From assembly GCA_963682175.1 (NCBI GenBank), contig OY821789.1, forward strand, positions 6,014,001 to 6,078,000: a stretch of 64,000 bases of DNA. Direction: 5' to 3'. Origin of the DNA: Triglochin maritima (taxonomy: Eukaryota > Streptophyta > Magnoliopsida > Alismatales > Juncaginaceae). Below, piece by piece: positions 10,201 to 22,997 of this stretch (the first letter of the stretch is position 1; the number at the start of each line of letters is the position of its first letter). Position numbers and translations under genes: made by a program. Below the pieces are notes generated by a model. It was not told where the DNA came from. It did no database searches and was given only the letters and a program-made list of their open reading frames with translations.

Positions 10201-13200
10201 AAGTAGGTCTGGTAGGACTCAGCCTGTCCTTGTCTGGGTTATAGGTTTCATTCTTCAAGATTCAATTCTTACTTCTGTACAGTTGCACAGCATACCTGCT
10301 GGCTGGACCAACAGAACTGCAAGATATAGGATTGTAGGGTCACACTGCCACCTCATTGCCGCCTCTTGCACATGCTATTCTTATTCTATTTAGTCTCCAC
10401 TAGTTGCAAGTCTGCTAGTATAAACCCAAGAAATGAACATCAAGTTAAATTCTTAATGAATGACTATTTGAGCATCTTTGTGCACTGTGAGACTAGCATT
10501 GAGTATGCTAACTTTATCCATCGTTAGCTCAACACGGTGCTAGTTGGTGCACATCAAGTTACAGAAAATAGATATTTTATAACTTTTTATTACTTCATAG
10601 GCTAGAAAAGTTGATCTTAGATTGTTAGCTCAACATTGAATGGAGTCTAGACCATATATAGCAGAAATATGTTTTTCTTGTTGTTAACTGTAGTTTGATA
10701 TTGATTATAACATATTATTGCTTCCTTGGGAGGCATGCACAGGTTTATTAATTCCACTTAACTTGTTATATGATTATAGAAGACGGTAATATGTGCCACA
10801 TGATTGTTAAGTGTAAGGTTTTTTACCTTGACTAAGGTTTTTGGATATTCATATGGTTTTTGTATATATTCTTCTATAAGAAAGAAATGTTGAACATATG
10901 ATTTTTATTTGTATCTGAGGCACTTTTGATATAATATAAGCATATCGCTTCAAATTTTCTGCTAATTAATTTGCGTTTGTACTTTTTTTGGTAATTTTAG
11001 GGACTAACATAATTGTTCTACACCAGAAAAAACTCTATAATGCTTGGGTGACAATGTCAGAAATGCGTGATTCTGTCACCACCAAAAGGATCAAGCTTCA
11101 ACTTCTATCACAAAATTTGAAGCTAACTTCCATTCTCAAGGGGCAGGTAAACAAACCACTTATTGTCTTATTGACTTATTCATAGTAATTATTTAACTTA
11201 TAGAATTGTAAAAAAATCTCTTTCTTGGTTTCACATTCATTAAACTATATGCAATCTATTAGGTTCTGCACAATGTTGCAATATTTATAAATTGAGGTCC
11301 AGTCTTCCAAGACCACACCGTGTTAATGTTTTAATGTCAGGAAGACTCTTTTAGTGGCTAGAAGACTTCTAGTTTTTATTTCTCTAGGACTCGAGGAACA
11401 TTGCCTGCATTTGAAGTTTAAAGCAGCGATGTCTCAATACTGTCTGGTGTACTTTACTATTTCAAGTACTATAACAATTTATCTGTCATGCAAGAGCACA
11501 CGAGGAAATAATTATTTCCTTGGATGAAGTCAAACAAGTTCACAACGACGTGTCTTCAATCAAGTTGAAGCAAACATCTTTAACTTGAAACTGGACAAAA
11601 TATGGTTTGCAAGTTGCTAGAGTTGAAGTTGGACTTCTTAACATGCTCAAAGACCTAATCCGGGTCTTGGTCATGGTATATCCTTGTTTGTTGCCGTCTC
11701 AAACAATTGTGTGGCCGCCTAATCTGAGCCGTGTGAGTGCATAACTTATGACCTTTGGGAGGAAACCTCTGACAAGTGACAAGTTCATTTCTGGAGAGCC
11801 TTCTGTCCTACCACGATATATATCTTTGTATTTTATAGAAATTTCCAGTTTTTTTCTTCTAATTTTAGTAAAAAAAATATTTTAGTTATCTACCAAAAGT
11901 TTTGCTTTTATATAGTGTGTACATAAATATTGATTTGAGGACGGGCGTTGCAAATTAATTATGCCATTGTGTACTCCATAGCCTGAACTATTGGTCTTCA
12001 TCTATGCAGGTTCTTAATTATATTTATGTTTTGGTATCTAGGCCTGAGGTATAATAATCCCTTTATGTAATATGTAGTCATAAAATATATTCACAGTTAG
12101 TATATGAATAACTTATCAAGACTGTGACTAGGTTCTTGTAATATGGTTTCATGTTGTTCCTGAATTTGAATTTTATTTTACATTTAGTCACCTTCAATAG
12201 TGATATTATTAAATAGACCGTCAAACCATTTAATTTTGATTTATAGGTGTACATTGTTAATTAGTTGTAGTCCATATGCTGTATTTGTCATGGGAAACAT
12301 GAAGAAGCTCTTGTTGGGGAAAGCGAGCTTCAGGCTCACTTTACCTATTCCATATGTACGTGTGTGTATTTATATGTTACACGGGATGAGGGCTTTGCCG
12401 TTTGCCTCTTCCCAAAGGTCACAACCAGTTGTCTTACTCTATTTAAAAATCACAAAGATGCATTGGTAGCTTCATTTTTTTATATAGATCAGATAATATT
12501 AGTTGCTATTTGCTAAGATACTTACAATTTTTATGGTATGGTTTCTGCAAGAAAGTAACTATAAGCAATATATATTTTAGCAAATGACAGATTTTCTAGT
12601 TGTAGAACTAGTGGAAAAAGGAAATTGACTGCATGATATGAATCCTAAATTTGCATAGTTGATTAATTTTTATTTGAAGCTTTAATCATCTAAATTGTCT
12701 GCGCAAGCAGATGGCATACCTTGAGGAGTGGTATCGCTTGGATATGGAGCATTGTAATTCCCTATCTGGATCTATTGAAGCACTGAAAGCTAGCACTTTA
12801 CGACTTCCTGTTGTTGGTGGAGCCAGGGTTTGTGCTATAAGCTTTTTTACAATTTAATAATTACAAAACAAGGGTTTAGTCTCTATTCATGAGGTGCCAT
12901 CTAACAGGCTGAAGTGCAAGATGTCATGGAAGCTGTTGGCTCGGTAGTTGATGTAATGCAAGCTATGGCATCTTCGATTTGTTCTTTGTTGACAAAGGTG
13001 GATTTCCCAGCTAAATATATTATCGATGTGATAACATTTAAACTATAGCTTTTAGCATATATGAGCTTGTTGTTCCATCTGAAGGTTCACTCTCGTAGCG
13101 TTCCATCAAAAAATTATTGACTCAAGTCAAGTCGGAAAAAAAACTTGACTGAATTAAAATCCGACATCGGTCATGCCATAGTTATAGCATAGTCCTTGAC

Positions 13201-14006
13201 ATACCATTTTGATACATGATACTATTAACCAACAGTGCACCAAATGTAGCATCTTTGCAATAATTTTTATACATCTTCACTTATATGTGCTAATCTTTTT
13301 TCTACAAGATAGATGAACAGTTTAGGTGTCTTTGAGTAAACATGTAGATAATCAACATTTTATTCCAAATCGGTGCCTTGCGAGTGAGTCGTTGAGTTCT
13401 CTCTGGCCTTTGCCAAGGTTATATTTTAGACTGTGCTAGTCCTTGCTAAACAGATGCTAGTTATCACTAGGATTACTATTCGTACACCAATGCTTAAGAA
13501 CTTCCTTGGATTACTTTTCTTACTTAGGATTCATTTGCATAAATTGGCTTTCATTTGGTTCTTCCCTCTGCTCTTTTAATTGTGTGCTTGTCAAATAATC
13601 CTTTGTGTGCGAAGTTTTTTGTTTGAAGCTTGGTGGTGACTTTGTCCAACATACCATAGTCATCAATCTTTCATTGAACTACTATTAGTTAATTGTTCAT
13701 TATAATTATCACTGTGTACACTCATTTTGACACATCCATTACCTATGTACAGGCTGAGGGAATGAGTTCGCTGGTATCTGAATTTGCTAAAGTTGCTGCA
13801 CAAGAACAAGCACTGTTGGATCAGGCCAATAATATTCTATCAACAGTTGCAGCCCTGCATGTAAATAAATTAATAAACCCATCTCTCTTATGGGCATAAT
13901 TCTCATGTTCAGATATTAACCATGATTGTCTATAAAACAGGTAAAACAATGTAGTTTGCGGACACATATCTTACAACTAAAACGGGAAAGTAAGATGCTG
14001 TTGTAA
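7201..14006 (+). CDS. QWRF motif-containing protein (augmin subunit 8 / SCO3 family)
   Basis: Six exons, all joining in phase 0: 7201-8286, 11027-11146, 12711-12827, 12908-12997, 13753-13860 and 13941-14006, giving 528 codons. The ATG at 7201 sits in CCACCATGG. An in-frame GTG at 7174 is not needed. The first half is basic and rich in Ser, Pro and Arg, as in the microtubule-binding N termini of this family, and has the family motif N-A-H-R-W-P-R-S. The conserved C-terminal block begins late in exon 1 with HLQWRF (QWRF at residues 342-345) and continues through LYNAWV, KRIKLQLL and the helical exons 3-6. QWRF proteins bind microtubules, and AUG8 links augmin to them for branching nucleation. 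Exon 2 starts at CAG|AAA (11027), because the AG at 11000 would run into a stop. Intron 1 is 2.7 kb and intron 2 is 1.6 kb; I see no gene in either. Which paralogue this is cannot be decided. Confidence 0.93.
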
Positions 14007-15550
14007 AGCGGAAATATTGCAGTTTCTTCCTGAGTACTAACATGACAGCAGCCTTTTCCTCGGAATGGAGAAGGCAGCAACACTAATAATGATTGTGGAG
14101 TGCAGGGCAGTGTTGTTTTTCAGCCTCTGGTGCTCGCCGGGGTATGTGTTTATTCATGTATTTTTGTTTGCACAGTTGGTACATGGAGGGCCTTTCCATT
14201 TGTTGTGTTTTGCTGTATACTTACCACTTGATATGATAGGAAAGGTTAGGGTGGTGTTGTATATATTTTTGATGCCTATGGGAAAATATCACGAGCTTCA
14301 TTATATTTTTTAAACCTCTTTTTTTGTCAGTCTCCCCATCTGACATCTCTTGTGCAAATTCTATTTCCACGTTAATTGGTTGTACACTTTTTGCCTTTTG
14401 GTTCTGTTTGGAATTTGGAAATGCAAAAATATTCCAGTTTTGCTCAATGCTCTGTAATTCAACAAATTCAGGAGATGCATTTTCAACATTTATAGGTTAC
14501 ATGATGTTTAATTAAAACAAAACTAACTGCACATCCTTCACACAATACAAACATAAAAGAAACTAGTAGTACTCATCCATACACTAGCAAACAACCTTAC
14601 AATTTAGGAACATGAAAGCTTCAAGTTCGGTTTCGCCAAAAATACGCTGTCCATGTGGTATGGAGAAGAAAAGTTTATTCAGTTTTTGGATCATTTTACA
14701 CAACACAATTTTATTTTTATTGTTAGTTATTTTTTGTAGTTCAACCTTACTGTGTTTTCTTAATATGTAAATATCGCTCATTAGAACCCACGGTCATGGA
14801 CCTGAATATGTTAGTATGAAATATTTTCTTTTCCAAGTGAAATCACATAGTATATGAAAGAATGAAAAAATTCTTCGTTACATATATTCACCTCATTTTT
14901 TTAAAACCAAATTTATAGAGATCCACGAAAGGTTTCTTAAAGATATCAGTATAGATTTGAGTATCATTTTTGCTATATTTCATTTTTTTTTTATTTTGAT
15001 CAGTTTTCCATACAATGTGTGCACAAGAATTTCATACCAATCCGTAAGTGAATTGACCAATAGCCACATGGTCTGGCTGTCCAATAAATATGTTATCGTC
15101 CCTTATCAAATGAATTTCATGCGTTGAAACGATTCTAAAACGTAATTAACATAAGTGATCCGACAAAGAATCACAACATTGTCGCCAAATTCATACACCT
15201 TTCAACTAATTCTCAGGTCAAAAAGAAACTATAACCCAATTAGTATAAGCGACCTGATAAAGAATCACATTACATTTGTCAAATCTATGCACCTATAAAC
15301 TAATACTTCGGTTAAGCCTTCATGTTACAAAATCAGTCAAATTGTAATGTCTACTACAAATAGGTCTGAGAATTTTACACAAAACACGAAAACATGACAC
15401 AGAAAAATCGTGTTTGGGTCAACGATTTTCGAGTCGTGTTTGTGTCCCATATATTAGACACGAAATGTTTTTGTATTGTTTTCACGTATCAAGTTCAGGT
15501 ACCTGAAAGTTCACGATATTAAAATTATGACTACAAAGATAAGACGATAA

Positions 15551-15660
15551 TGTGTGTTGGCCTAATGGTAAGATAAACATCACTATGTGGTAGGGTCTCA
15601 TGTTCGACATCCTAATGGGGAAAAAATATTTAATTTTTGTAATCATACAAAAATAGGACA
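15551..15660 (+). mobile_element. Possible tRNA-derived SINE fragment
   Basis: TGGCCTAATGGTAAG resembles a tRNA A box. About 40 bases later ATGTTCGACATCC resembles a B box (GGTTCGANNCC), followed by a T/A-rich tail. Near 15666-15680 a reversed B-box-like GGAGTCGAACC also occurs. Several flanking words are duplicated nearby (CGTATCAAGTTCA and TTTTTGTAATCATACAAAAATAG), so the region is rearranged. The cloverleaf is not intact, so it is not a tRNA gene. Confidence 0.35.
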
Positions 15661-17795
15661 TAGTAGGAGTCGAACCTGAATGCACAATGTGTTCGCGTAT
15701 CAAGTTCACGAACCATAATTTTTGTAATCATACAAAAATAGTTCACGATATTACAAATTTTTTTAATGCTTTTAGACGAATGCACAATGTGCAGCGTACC
15801 ACCAACCAACGTTACATGTTGTTTCAGTATTATGTTAATTATATTATTATTTTACTGGATTCAAGTGTGTGGGAACTTTAGTCCCACATGATATAAAGTC
15901 AAAGTTCACCTCCGGTTTAGGCTTATAAAAACTCACCACAGGCGATTCCAACCTCCGGTTTGAAGGTGGACAATATTGTTCCATCATGTAAAATTGATAC
16001 AGTGAAAATGTGTTAACACAAAATCAATATTAGGTTATTGAAATCAAATATATTTTTTGTGTATATTCATGTCATCTCGTGTTTACCCAAATTCATTTTG
16101 TGCGTGTTCGTGTATGATCAAAGTGACTAATATACACGAAAAAATACAACACGACAATATTGGCATGCCTAACTACAAAGTATCAGACAGTGCTACTAAA
16201 AGAATGATGCTTTTCGGGACTGAGTCATTTTTTCTTTGCAGGACTTTGTAGTCCCTAAAGATTTGACAGGGTTGAAATAAGAATATTTTGTTTAAAGTGC
16301 ATATTGTTAATTATTTTTTAGCTGCGACAACAGAAAACACTATACGTGGAAATAAACCACTGTAGATGACGAGGAGTCGAGGAGAACTCAAATGTTATGA
16401 TATTGTATATTTTGATATTCAGAATATTATGATATTCAATAGTTATTTCAATGTCTTTTGGGTTTTTGAATCAGCAACCCCAAGAAATTATTGTTGTTTC
16501 AAATATTAAATATTAATGTTGAAAACATTGCATAATTTGAATAAAGAAAAGATTTTAAAAACAATATATTACAACATAGAAATTTAAATATTTATTAGTA
16601 AATAAAGACACATTATTACAATGATCGCACCATTAGACATATCCGAAGTCCACCAAATAACTCAAAAAACAACAAACAATCCATCACAACGAAATGCAAA
16701 CTATGATATCCGACTCGACTAGTTAGATACATTGTTTCAAAGCAATCGAACGATCGATATTGAAATCAAATCGCGAGAGCCAATAGTGGTCTCCTTGTAC
16801 CACCCGACCGGACCGAATTGGGCAGAAAAGGGTTTAGGCCTCCCATGATGGGTTGGCCCAACCCAAAACGATTTGTTTTTGTACTTAAAAAAAGAAGAAT
16901 ATGGGAAAAACGTGATTTTCTTCTACAATACATCTTCTCCTCCGTTCACCTCTCTTCTGGGTTTTCGCCTCTACTGTGGGAGAACACAAGGTGAGGACCA
17001 TTAAGGCTTGCACCCGTTTGTTTAATCTGTGTTTTGGTGTTATACCTATAGACTTGTTTTATATTCGATTCCGGATTAGAACTTAGTATTTTATTTGGGA
17101 TTTGAGTGATTCCAACAATTCTTAATTAGCTTTGACCGATGAGAGAATTGCAACTATGGACTGCTGTTATGATGAATGAGAAGGTCAGAGGGGGCACAAC
17201 AACTGCTTTTGTTATTGCGATTCCGTCTATGTGGATTGCGACTGGAAGTGCGAAAGTCCAATCTAGCAACGTAGGGTTCTATTGTACGAAACAAAAATGT
17301 GAAGATTTAGAAACACACAACTATTGCTTTGTGTATTAAGATTTGTATATTAGGTCTTGCAAATTGTGTAAAAGAGGGTGCTCTTAAGGTTTGACTGATT
17401 AAGTTGGAAGGAACCCCAATAACATTTATGGCTCCATTGTTGACTGTAGATGTTTGACTTATAATAAGTTATAAAAATCAGTCTATTTGTACATTTTTCA
17501 CGTGTGACATTTTTTAAGTTTTATTAACTGACTAAACAATGTATCGGGTCGACTCTATGGTAAAGCCGCCTATATTTTTTAATTCAGTACTCTATTATAA
17601 GTTTAACTGTCAGAAATTTTGTGTACATTTTGATTTGCGTATCTCCTCAAACTAAAGAAAATTCTATTCTTTTTTAAACATTTAATTTCAAAATTTGACA
17701 ATTCATCCCCTGTCCCTGAACTTTGCATTTCAAATACTTAACTTTGAGCAAGAGAAATAATTGCTTGTAAGTTTTAACTTGAAACTTGAATTTCT

Positions 17796-17875
17796 AATAT
17801 ATACCGTTTGTCACTTACCAAACTTTCATACGACCAATATATACCGTTTGTCACTTACCAAACTTTCATACGACC
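17796..17875. repeat. Two perfect 40-bp tandem copies
   Basis: The unit beginning AATATATACCGTTTGTCAC and ending CATACGACC is present twice head to tail with no mismatch (17796-17835 and 17836-17875). This is a recent local duplication in noncoding DNA. Confidence 0.9.
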
Positions 17876-18097
17876 GTATGTTTACAGAGGATTTCTAATT
17901 TCTCATATAATGATTGCGCACTAATGATGATCTTGAGTTCTCCAAGTTGCTTGTGTTCTTCAACATGTTAGAAAGAGCTCACAATGCCTAATACGTTTTG
18001 CATGCTTTTTTTTCTGGCTTTGGCACGTACGTAGTACAAAACCATGCATGCAGATGATGCTCAGCTTCTTCTCACTTCATACCTTAGTAGTACTCTC

Positions 18098-18101
<4 letters not shown>

Positions 18102-18135
<34 letters not shown>
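18102..18135. repeat. CT microsatellite
   Basis: A near-pure run of about 17 TC dinucleotides. No gene start is recognisable next to it. Confidence 0.9.
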
Positions 18136-18138
<3 letters not shown>

Positions 18139-18817
18139 CAAACACTATGGTCAACAACCAGGGGACGGGCGTTCCTGCCCTAATACTACCACGGATCAAT
18201 CGTTGTCAACACCATTTCAATCTCTCTGTCTCTTCTAAGTCGGTCAAACGGTACCAGTTCCTCAAACTTCCAAGACAGATAGATAAAAGATATAAACTTT
18301 GAATTAATAACAAGTCAAACTTAATCCAATCATTTTATGATAAAGTTATTATTCAACAAAACTATAAAAATTTAAAAACAAAATCTCAAACCAGAACGGT
18401 TGGAATTTTCTTTTCCTATTACAATCAATTTTTAAAGACTTATATTCCAAATATTTTAAAGACTAATTAGACGGAGACGTAGACTCAATACCCACTACCC
18501 AGTCACATAAATAATAGGAAAATGTTTAGTGGACGCGCGCGTCCGTGACGCGCGCTGATGTGGCCAGTCCACTCAGCAGACGCTGCTTAGTTGGCGCGAT
18601 GGGATATGAAAAGTTTTTTTTTTATTCCTCTATTTTCGTACCGTCATCATTTCCACCATCCTTCCCTCCATCCCTCATTAATGCGACTCAAATCACTCTC
18701 TTCCTTCATCATTTTGGCGCTCGGCGCTCCTACACGGCACAGAAGACTTGTTATCAATCTCAAGATGCCTCTTCCTTTTCCTTCCCTTCTCTTCTGTGGT
18801 CATTCCTCTGTACTCAA

Positions 18818-21800
18818 ATGGAAATCGTTCCCGTGCCTTCCCTAGTGGAGCAGCCATCAAACGTTCCCCATGAGGGGATATTTTTCCCCTCTTTCGAAGA
18901 AGCCAAAGCATTTTACGTAGCCTATGCCGATCATTGTGGTTTTGGCGTTAAGACAAGACAATCTCATTACGATCGTGGTGTTGTTATACGGGTCACGCTG
19001 ACTTGCTCCAAGGAGGGCACCGCACCAACGGACCAAGGGCAAGGAAAATTGAAGCCTAGGTTATCCAGCAGAGTACAATGCACTGCTCGGATAAGGGTAT
19101 CCGGAAACACAGCAAGGGGTTACAACGTTAACTTTGTGGATCTTAACCATAACCAACCCATGCTTGACCCGGAGCAAATGCGATTTCTCAGGCAAAAACG
19201 AACCGTCCCTGAGGCCGTCGTAGCACGGATATCGGTTAATGATGAAGCTGGGATGTCGGCTGCTAAGACCATGCAATCTCTTGTGGTCGAGGCTGGAGGT
19301 TATGACAAATTGACTTTCAACGAAAGAGATTTAAGGTTTGTGTTCTTTCCGTCTAACATAATTGAAGTTGAACATTTTGCGCCTGGTCTTACTGGTTCCT
19401 GTTTGCAGGAATGTTGTAAACCAAGTCAGAAATTTGAAGATGGGACCTGGTGATGCACAAGCTCTTCAGGACTATTTCATTAGGATGCAGAAGATTGATT
19501 CCATGTTTTTTTATGTAATAGATATGGATGACGAAGGAAGACTACGCAACGTTTTTTGGGCTGACAGTCGTTCTAGAGCTGCATATTCATACTTTGGAGA
19601 CGCAATATGTTTCGACACAACCTACATTACCAACAAATACGACATGCCATTCTCCCCATTTGTAGGAGTCAATCACTATTTCGAATCAGTTTTGCTCGGT
19701 TGCGCTTTGCTGTCCTATGAGACTACTGAAAATTACATATGGTTGTTCCAAACCTGGTTGTCGTGCATGAACAGTAAGTTTTTTTCCTTCTTCCCTCTTC
19801 ATATCTTCCTCTTTTTTGTTTGTCTATTCGTAATAAAAAGTCTGTCTGTTCGGAATAAGAAGAGTGTATGTTCGGAATAAGAAGTTTGTCTGTTCGTATT
19901 AAGAAGTCTCTCTGTTCGGATTAAGTGTTGCGTTTGTTCGGAATAAGAAGTCGGATTGTTCGGATTAAGTGTTGTGTCTGTTCGGAATAAGAAGTTTGAC
20001 TGTTCGGATTAAGTGTTGTGTCTGTTCGGAATAAGTGGTCGGACTGTTCAGATTAAGTGTTGTGTCTGTTCGGATTAAGTGTTGTGTCTGTTCGGAATAA
20101 GTTGTGAGTCTGTTCGGAATAAGTTGTGAGTCTGTTCGGAATAAGTGGTGGGTCTGTTCGGAATAAGTGTTCGGTCTGTTCGGAATAAGTGGTGGTTCTG
20201 TTCGGATTAAGTTGTGAGTCTGTTCGGATTAATTGTTCGTTCTGTTCGGAATAAGTGTTGTGTCTGTTCGGAATAAGAAGTCTGACTGTTCGGATTAAGT
20301 GTTGTGTCTGTTCGGAATAAGTGGTCTGACTGTTCGGATTAAGTGTTGTGTCTGTTCGGAATAAGAAGTCTGACTGTTCGGAATAAGTAGTCTGTCTGTT
20401 CGGAATAAGAAGTCTGACTGTTCGGATTAAGTGTTGTGTCTGTTCGGAATAAGTGGCCTGACTGTTCGGATTAAGTGTTGTGTCTGTTCGGAATAAGAAG
20501 ACTGTCTGTTTTGGATTAAGAAGTCTGTGTTCGGAATAATGTCTCACTCCTTTCTAATTGGGTCCCTTATGCAGATATACCCCCCCCCCCCCAGCTATAA
20601 TAACAGATCAATGTGGTGCCATTACTGCTGCTGTAAGGAATGTCTTCCCAGATTCAAGACACAGATTCTGTATATGGCACATAATGAACAAAGCTCCCGT
20701 GAAGTTGCCGACGCAGTATCGGGATCACATATTATTTGATCTGAAATTGATTGTATATGATTCCAAAACCCCAGCAGAATTTGATCGTAATTGGCAGGGT
20801 TTCCTTCTTGATTTTGACCTGCAGAACCACAGCTGGCTCAAATCCATTTATGCAATCCGAGAGTCGTGGATCCCTGCATTTATTGGTGATTTTTTTTCGC
20901 GGGAATGGCATCTACTCAGAGGAGCGAGAGTATGAACGCCTTCTTCGACAAGTATCTTACTTCGAAGACCACCCTTAAGCAGTTTGTTCAACAATACGAA
21001 CTTGCGCTCCGCCACAAGTACGAGAAGGAAGCTCAATCAGAATTTGATTGTCTTCATAAAAAACCCCAGTTGGTTTCAATTTATCCATTCGAGAGTCAGT
21101 TGAGCGAGTTGTATACCGTAGGGGTCTTCAAAAAAGTGCAGTTACAAATTGGGAAGATGATATACTGCGATATAACGGAGGAGTTCAATATGAATGAAAC
21201 ATTCCAGTACAAGGTATCTGAACGTGTTTTGGCTGGTGAGCAGCTACTGTCGAAACGTTTCCTAGTACAAAACACATCCATGAATTTTACATGTGATTGC
21301 AGAATGTTTCAGCATGTTGGGCTTCTATGCTGCCACGTTTTTGTTGTACTTGCACGCTTGAATCCTAATGCATTGCTTCCAGACTCTTACATCCTTAATC
21401 GATGGCGGAAGGATATTCGAAGGAGCTATCGAGATAAGACGTACCCAGACGATGGTGTAATGGCGAAGGATGCGCTACGTCGTCACGACGACATCATGGG
21501 TCGTGCCGTTTGGATCGCACAGGAAGCCTTCATCTCCCACAAAAGGTATATTGAGGCCGTGCAGTGTATTGAAATGCTTAAGGCACGTATGCACACTACA
21601 CAAAACTTGGTTCGACCTGATGAACCTGAGTCTTCGGGTACATCGGTCCTTAATCCGGAAAAGGTCAGACGTATAGGAAGACCGCCGACTAGACGTCGAG
21701 TGTCTTTAGCTGAGAAGATAATTAAAAAGAGCCATAAAAAACACGCCCAACAAGAGAAGGGAAAGTGGAAGATGAAGGTTACTTCGCCGCTTCACGAAGT

Positions 21801-21873
21801 AGCACCAAAACCCGCGGATCCTGATTTCTCCGATTGGGACATGAGTTTGTATTACGAGGAATTTCCTCCTTAA
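18818..21873 (+). pseudogene. FAR1/MURA-type MULE transposase, one clear frameshift
   Basis: Exon 1 is 18818-19335 from MEIVPVPSLVEQ. Exon 2 is 19409-19773. Exon 3 runs from about 20595 to the TAA at 21871-21873. Domain order: a FAR1-type DNA-binding region (FFPSFEEAKAFYVAYADHCG onward), then the MULE transposase core with first aspartate in CFDTTYI and second in IITDQCGAI, CIWHIMNKA, RSESMNAFFDKY, and a SWIM zinc finger C-D-C-R-M-F...C-C-H. A basic tail follows. The 8-T run at 20890-20897 shifts the frame inside the FFAGM-like motif, so the product is broken unless this is a sequencing error. Exon 3's acceptor is unsettled: CCCAG|CT at 20594 keeps frame but drops about five expected residues, while the AG at 20574 would code through 13 C and lose frame. 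Intron 2 holds a minisatellite. An upstream frame from 18545 is open but lacks family similarity. Confidence 0.85.
19816..20540 (+). repeat. 22-bp minisatellite array A, in a transposase intron
   Basis: About 33 units of 22 bp with core TGTTCGGAWTAAG. The variable half is AAGTCTGAC-like or TGTTGTGTC-like, and the two types often alternate. The array fills most of intron 2 of the transposase gene and runs in the sense direction. A 164-codon minus-strand frame across it only reflects the repeat. Confidence 0.95.
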
Positions 21874-21981
21874 TTTACATTTTTTTGTTTTTTCTCGTTC
21901 TTGTAAAACCAAGAAACTTGTAATTGTTGATACGTTGTGATCTGTAAATGGTTGTTATACAAGTTCAGTTCAGATTTACTT

Positions 21982-22997
21982 GTGTCTGTTCGGAAATAGA
22001 AGACTGTGTTCGGAATAAGTTGTGAGCCTGTTCGGATTAAATGTTGCGGTTGTTCGGATTAAGTTGTGAGTCTGTTCGGATTAAGTGTTGGGTCTGTTCG
22101 GAATAAGAAGACTGTGTTCGGAATAAGTAGTGAGCCTGTTCGGATTAAATGTTGCGTTTGTTCGGATTAAGTTGTGAGTCTGTTCGGATTAAGTGTTGCG
22201 TCTGTTCGGATTAAGTGTTGGGTATGTTCGGAATAAGTGGTGGGTCTGTTCGGAATAAGAAGACTGTGTTCGGAATAAGTTGTGAGCCTGTTCGGATTAA
22301 ATGTTGCGGTTGTTCGGATTAAGTTGTGAGTCTGTTCGGATTAAGTGTTGCGTCTGTTCGGATTAAGTGTTGGGTCTGTTCGGAATAAGTGGTGGGTCTG
22401 TTCGGAAATAGAGGACTGTGTTCGGAATAAGTTGTGAGCCTGTTCAGATTAAATGTTGCGTTTGTTCGGATTAAGTTGTGAGTCTGTTCGGATTAAGTGT
22501 TGCGTCTTTTCGGATTAAGTGTTGGGTCTGTTAGGAATAAGAAGACTGTGTTCGGAATAAGTAGTGAGCCTGTTCGGATTAAATGTTACGTTTGTTCGGA
22601 TTAAGTTGTGAGTCTGTTCGGATTAAGTGTTGCGTCTGTTCGGATTAAGTGTTGCGTCTGTTCGGATTAAGTGTTGGGTCTGTTCGGAATAAGAAGACTG
22701 TGTTCGGAATAAGTAGTGAGCCTGTTCGGATTAAATGTTGCGTTTGTTCGGAATAAGTTGTGAGTCTGTTCGGATTAAGTGTTGCGTCTGTTCGGATTAA
22801 GTGTTGGGTCTGTTCGGAATAAGTGGTGGGTCTGTTCGGAATAAGAAGACTGTGTTCGGAATAAGTTGTGAGCCTGTTCGGATTAAATGTTGCGGTTGTT
22901 CGGATTAAGTTGTGAGTCTGTTCGGATTAAGTGTTGCGTCTGTTCGGATTAAGTGTTGGGTCTGTTCGGAATAAGAAGACTGTCTGTTCGGAATAAA
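21982..22997 (+). repeat. 22-bp minisatellite array B with higher-order repeats
   Basis: About 46 units of the same family, between the convergent 3' ends of the transposase and the Ulp1 gene. A landmark unit containing AGACTGTGTTCGGAATAAG recurs near 22001, 22107, 22258, 22408, 22542, 22689 and 22843. Larger blocks of five to seven units have therefore been duplicated as a whole. Orientation is that of the transposase strand. Confidence 0.95.

Larger units (their letters stand above)
14007..18507. other. Gene-poor stretch between the QWRF gene and the MULE
   Basis: The first few hundred bases are QWRF 3' untranslated and downstream DNA. The rest is AT-rich with signs of old transposons. From 15360 to 16170 repeated cgtgtt/acacga words occur on both strands. 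Near 16880-17340 an unrecognised 66-codon frame (17139-17339) follows a leader-like CT-rich segment. No gene can be supported. Confidence 0.5.

Noticed and set aside
15551..15640. Possible tRNA gene
   Set aside because: A-box and B-box-like words are present, but no acceptor stem or cloverleaf can be formed. A SINE fragment is more likely.
20053..20547. 164-codon minus-strand frame with repeated TYSEQ/LNPNS units
   Set aside because: It is a translation of the 22-bp minisatellite inside an intron. Three units give a 66-base period, which keeps frames open without selection.
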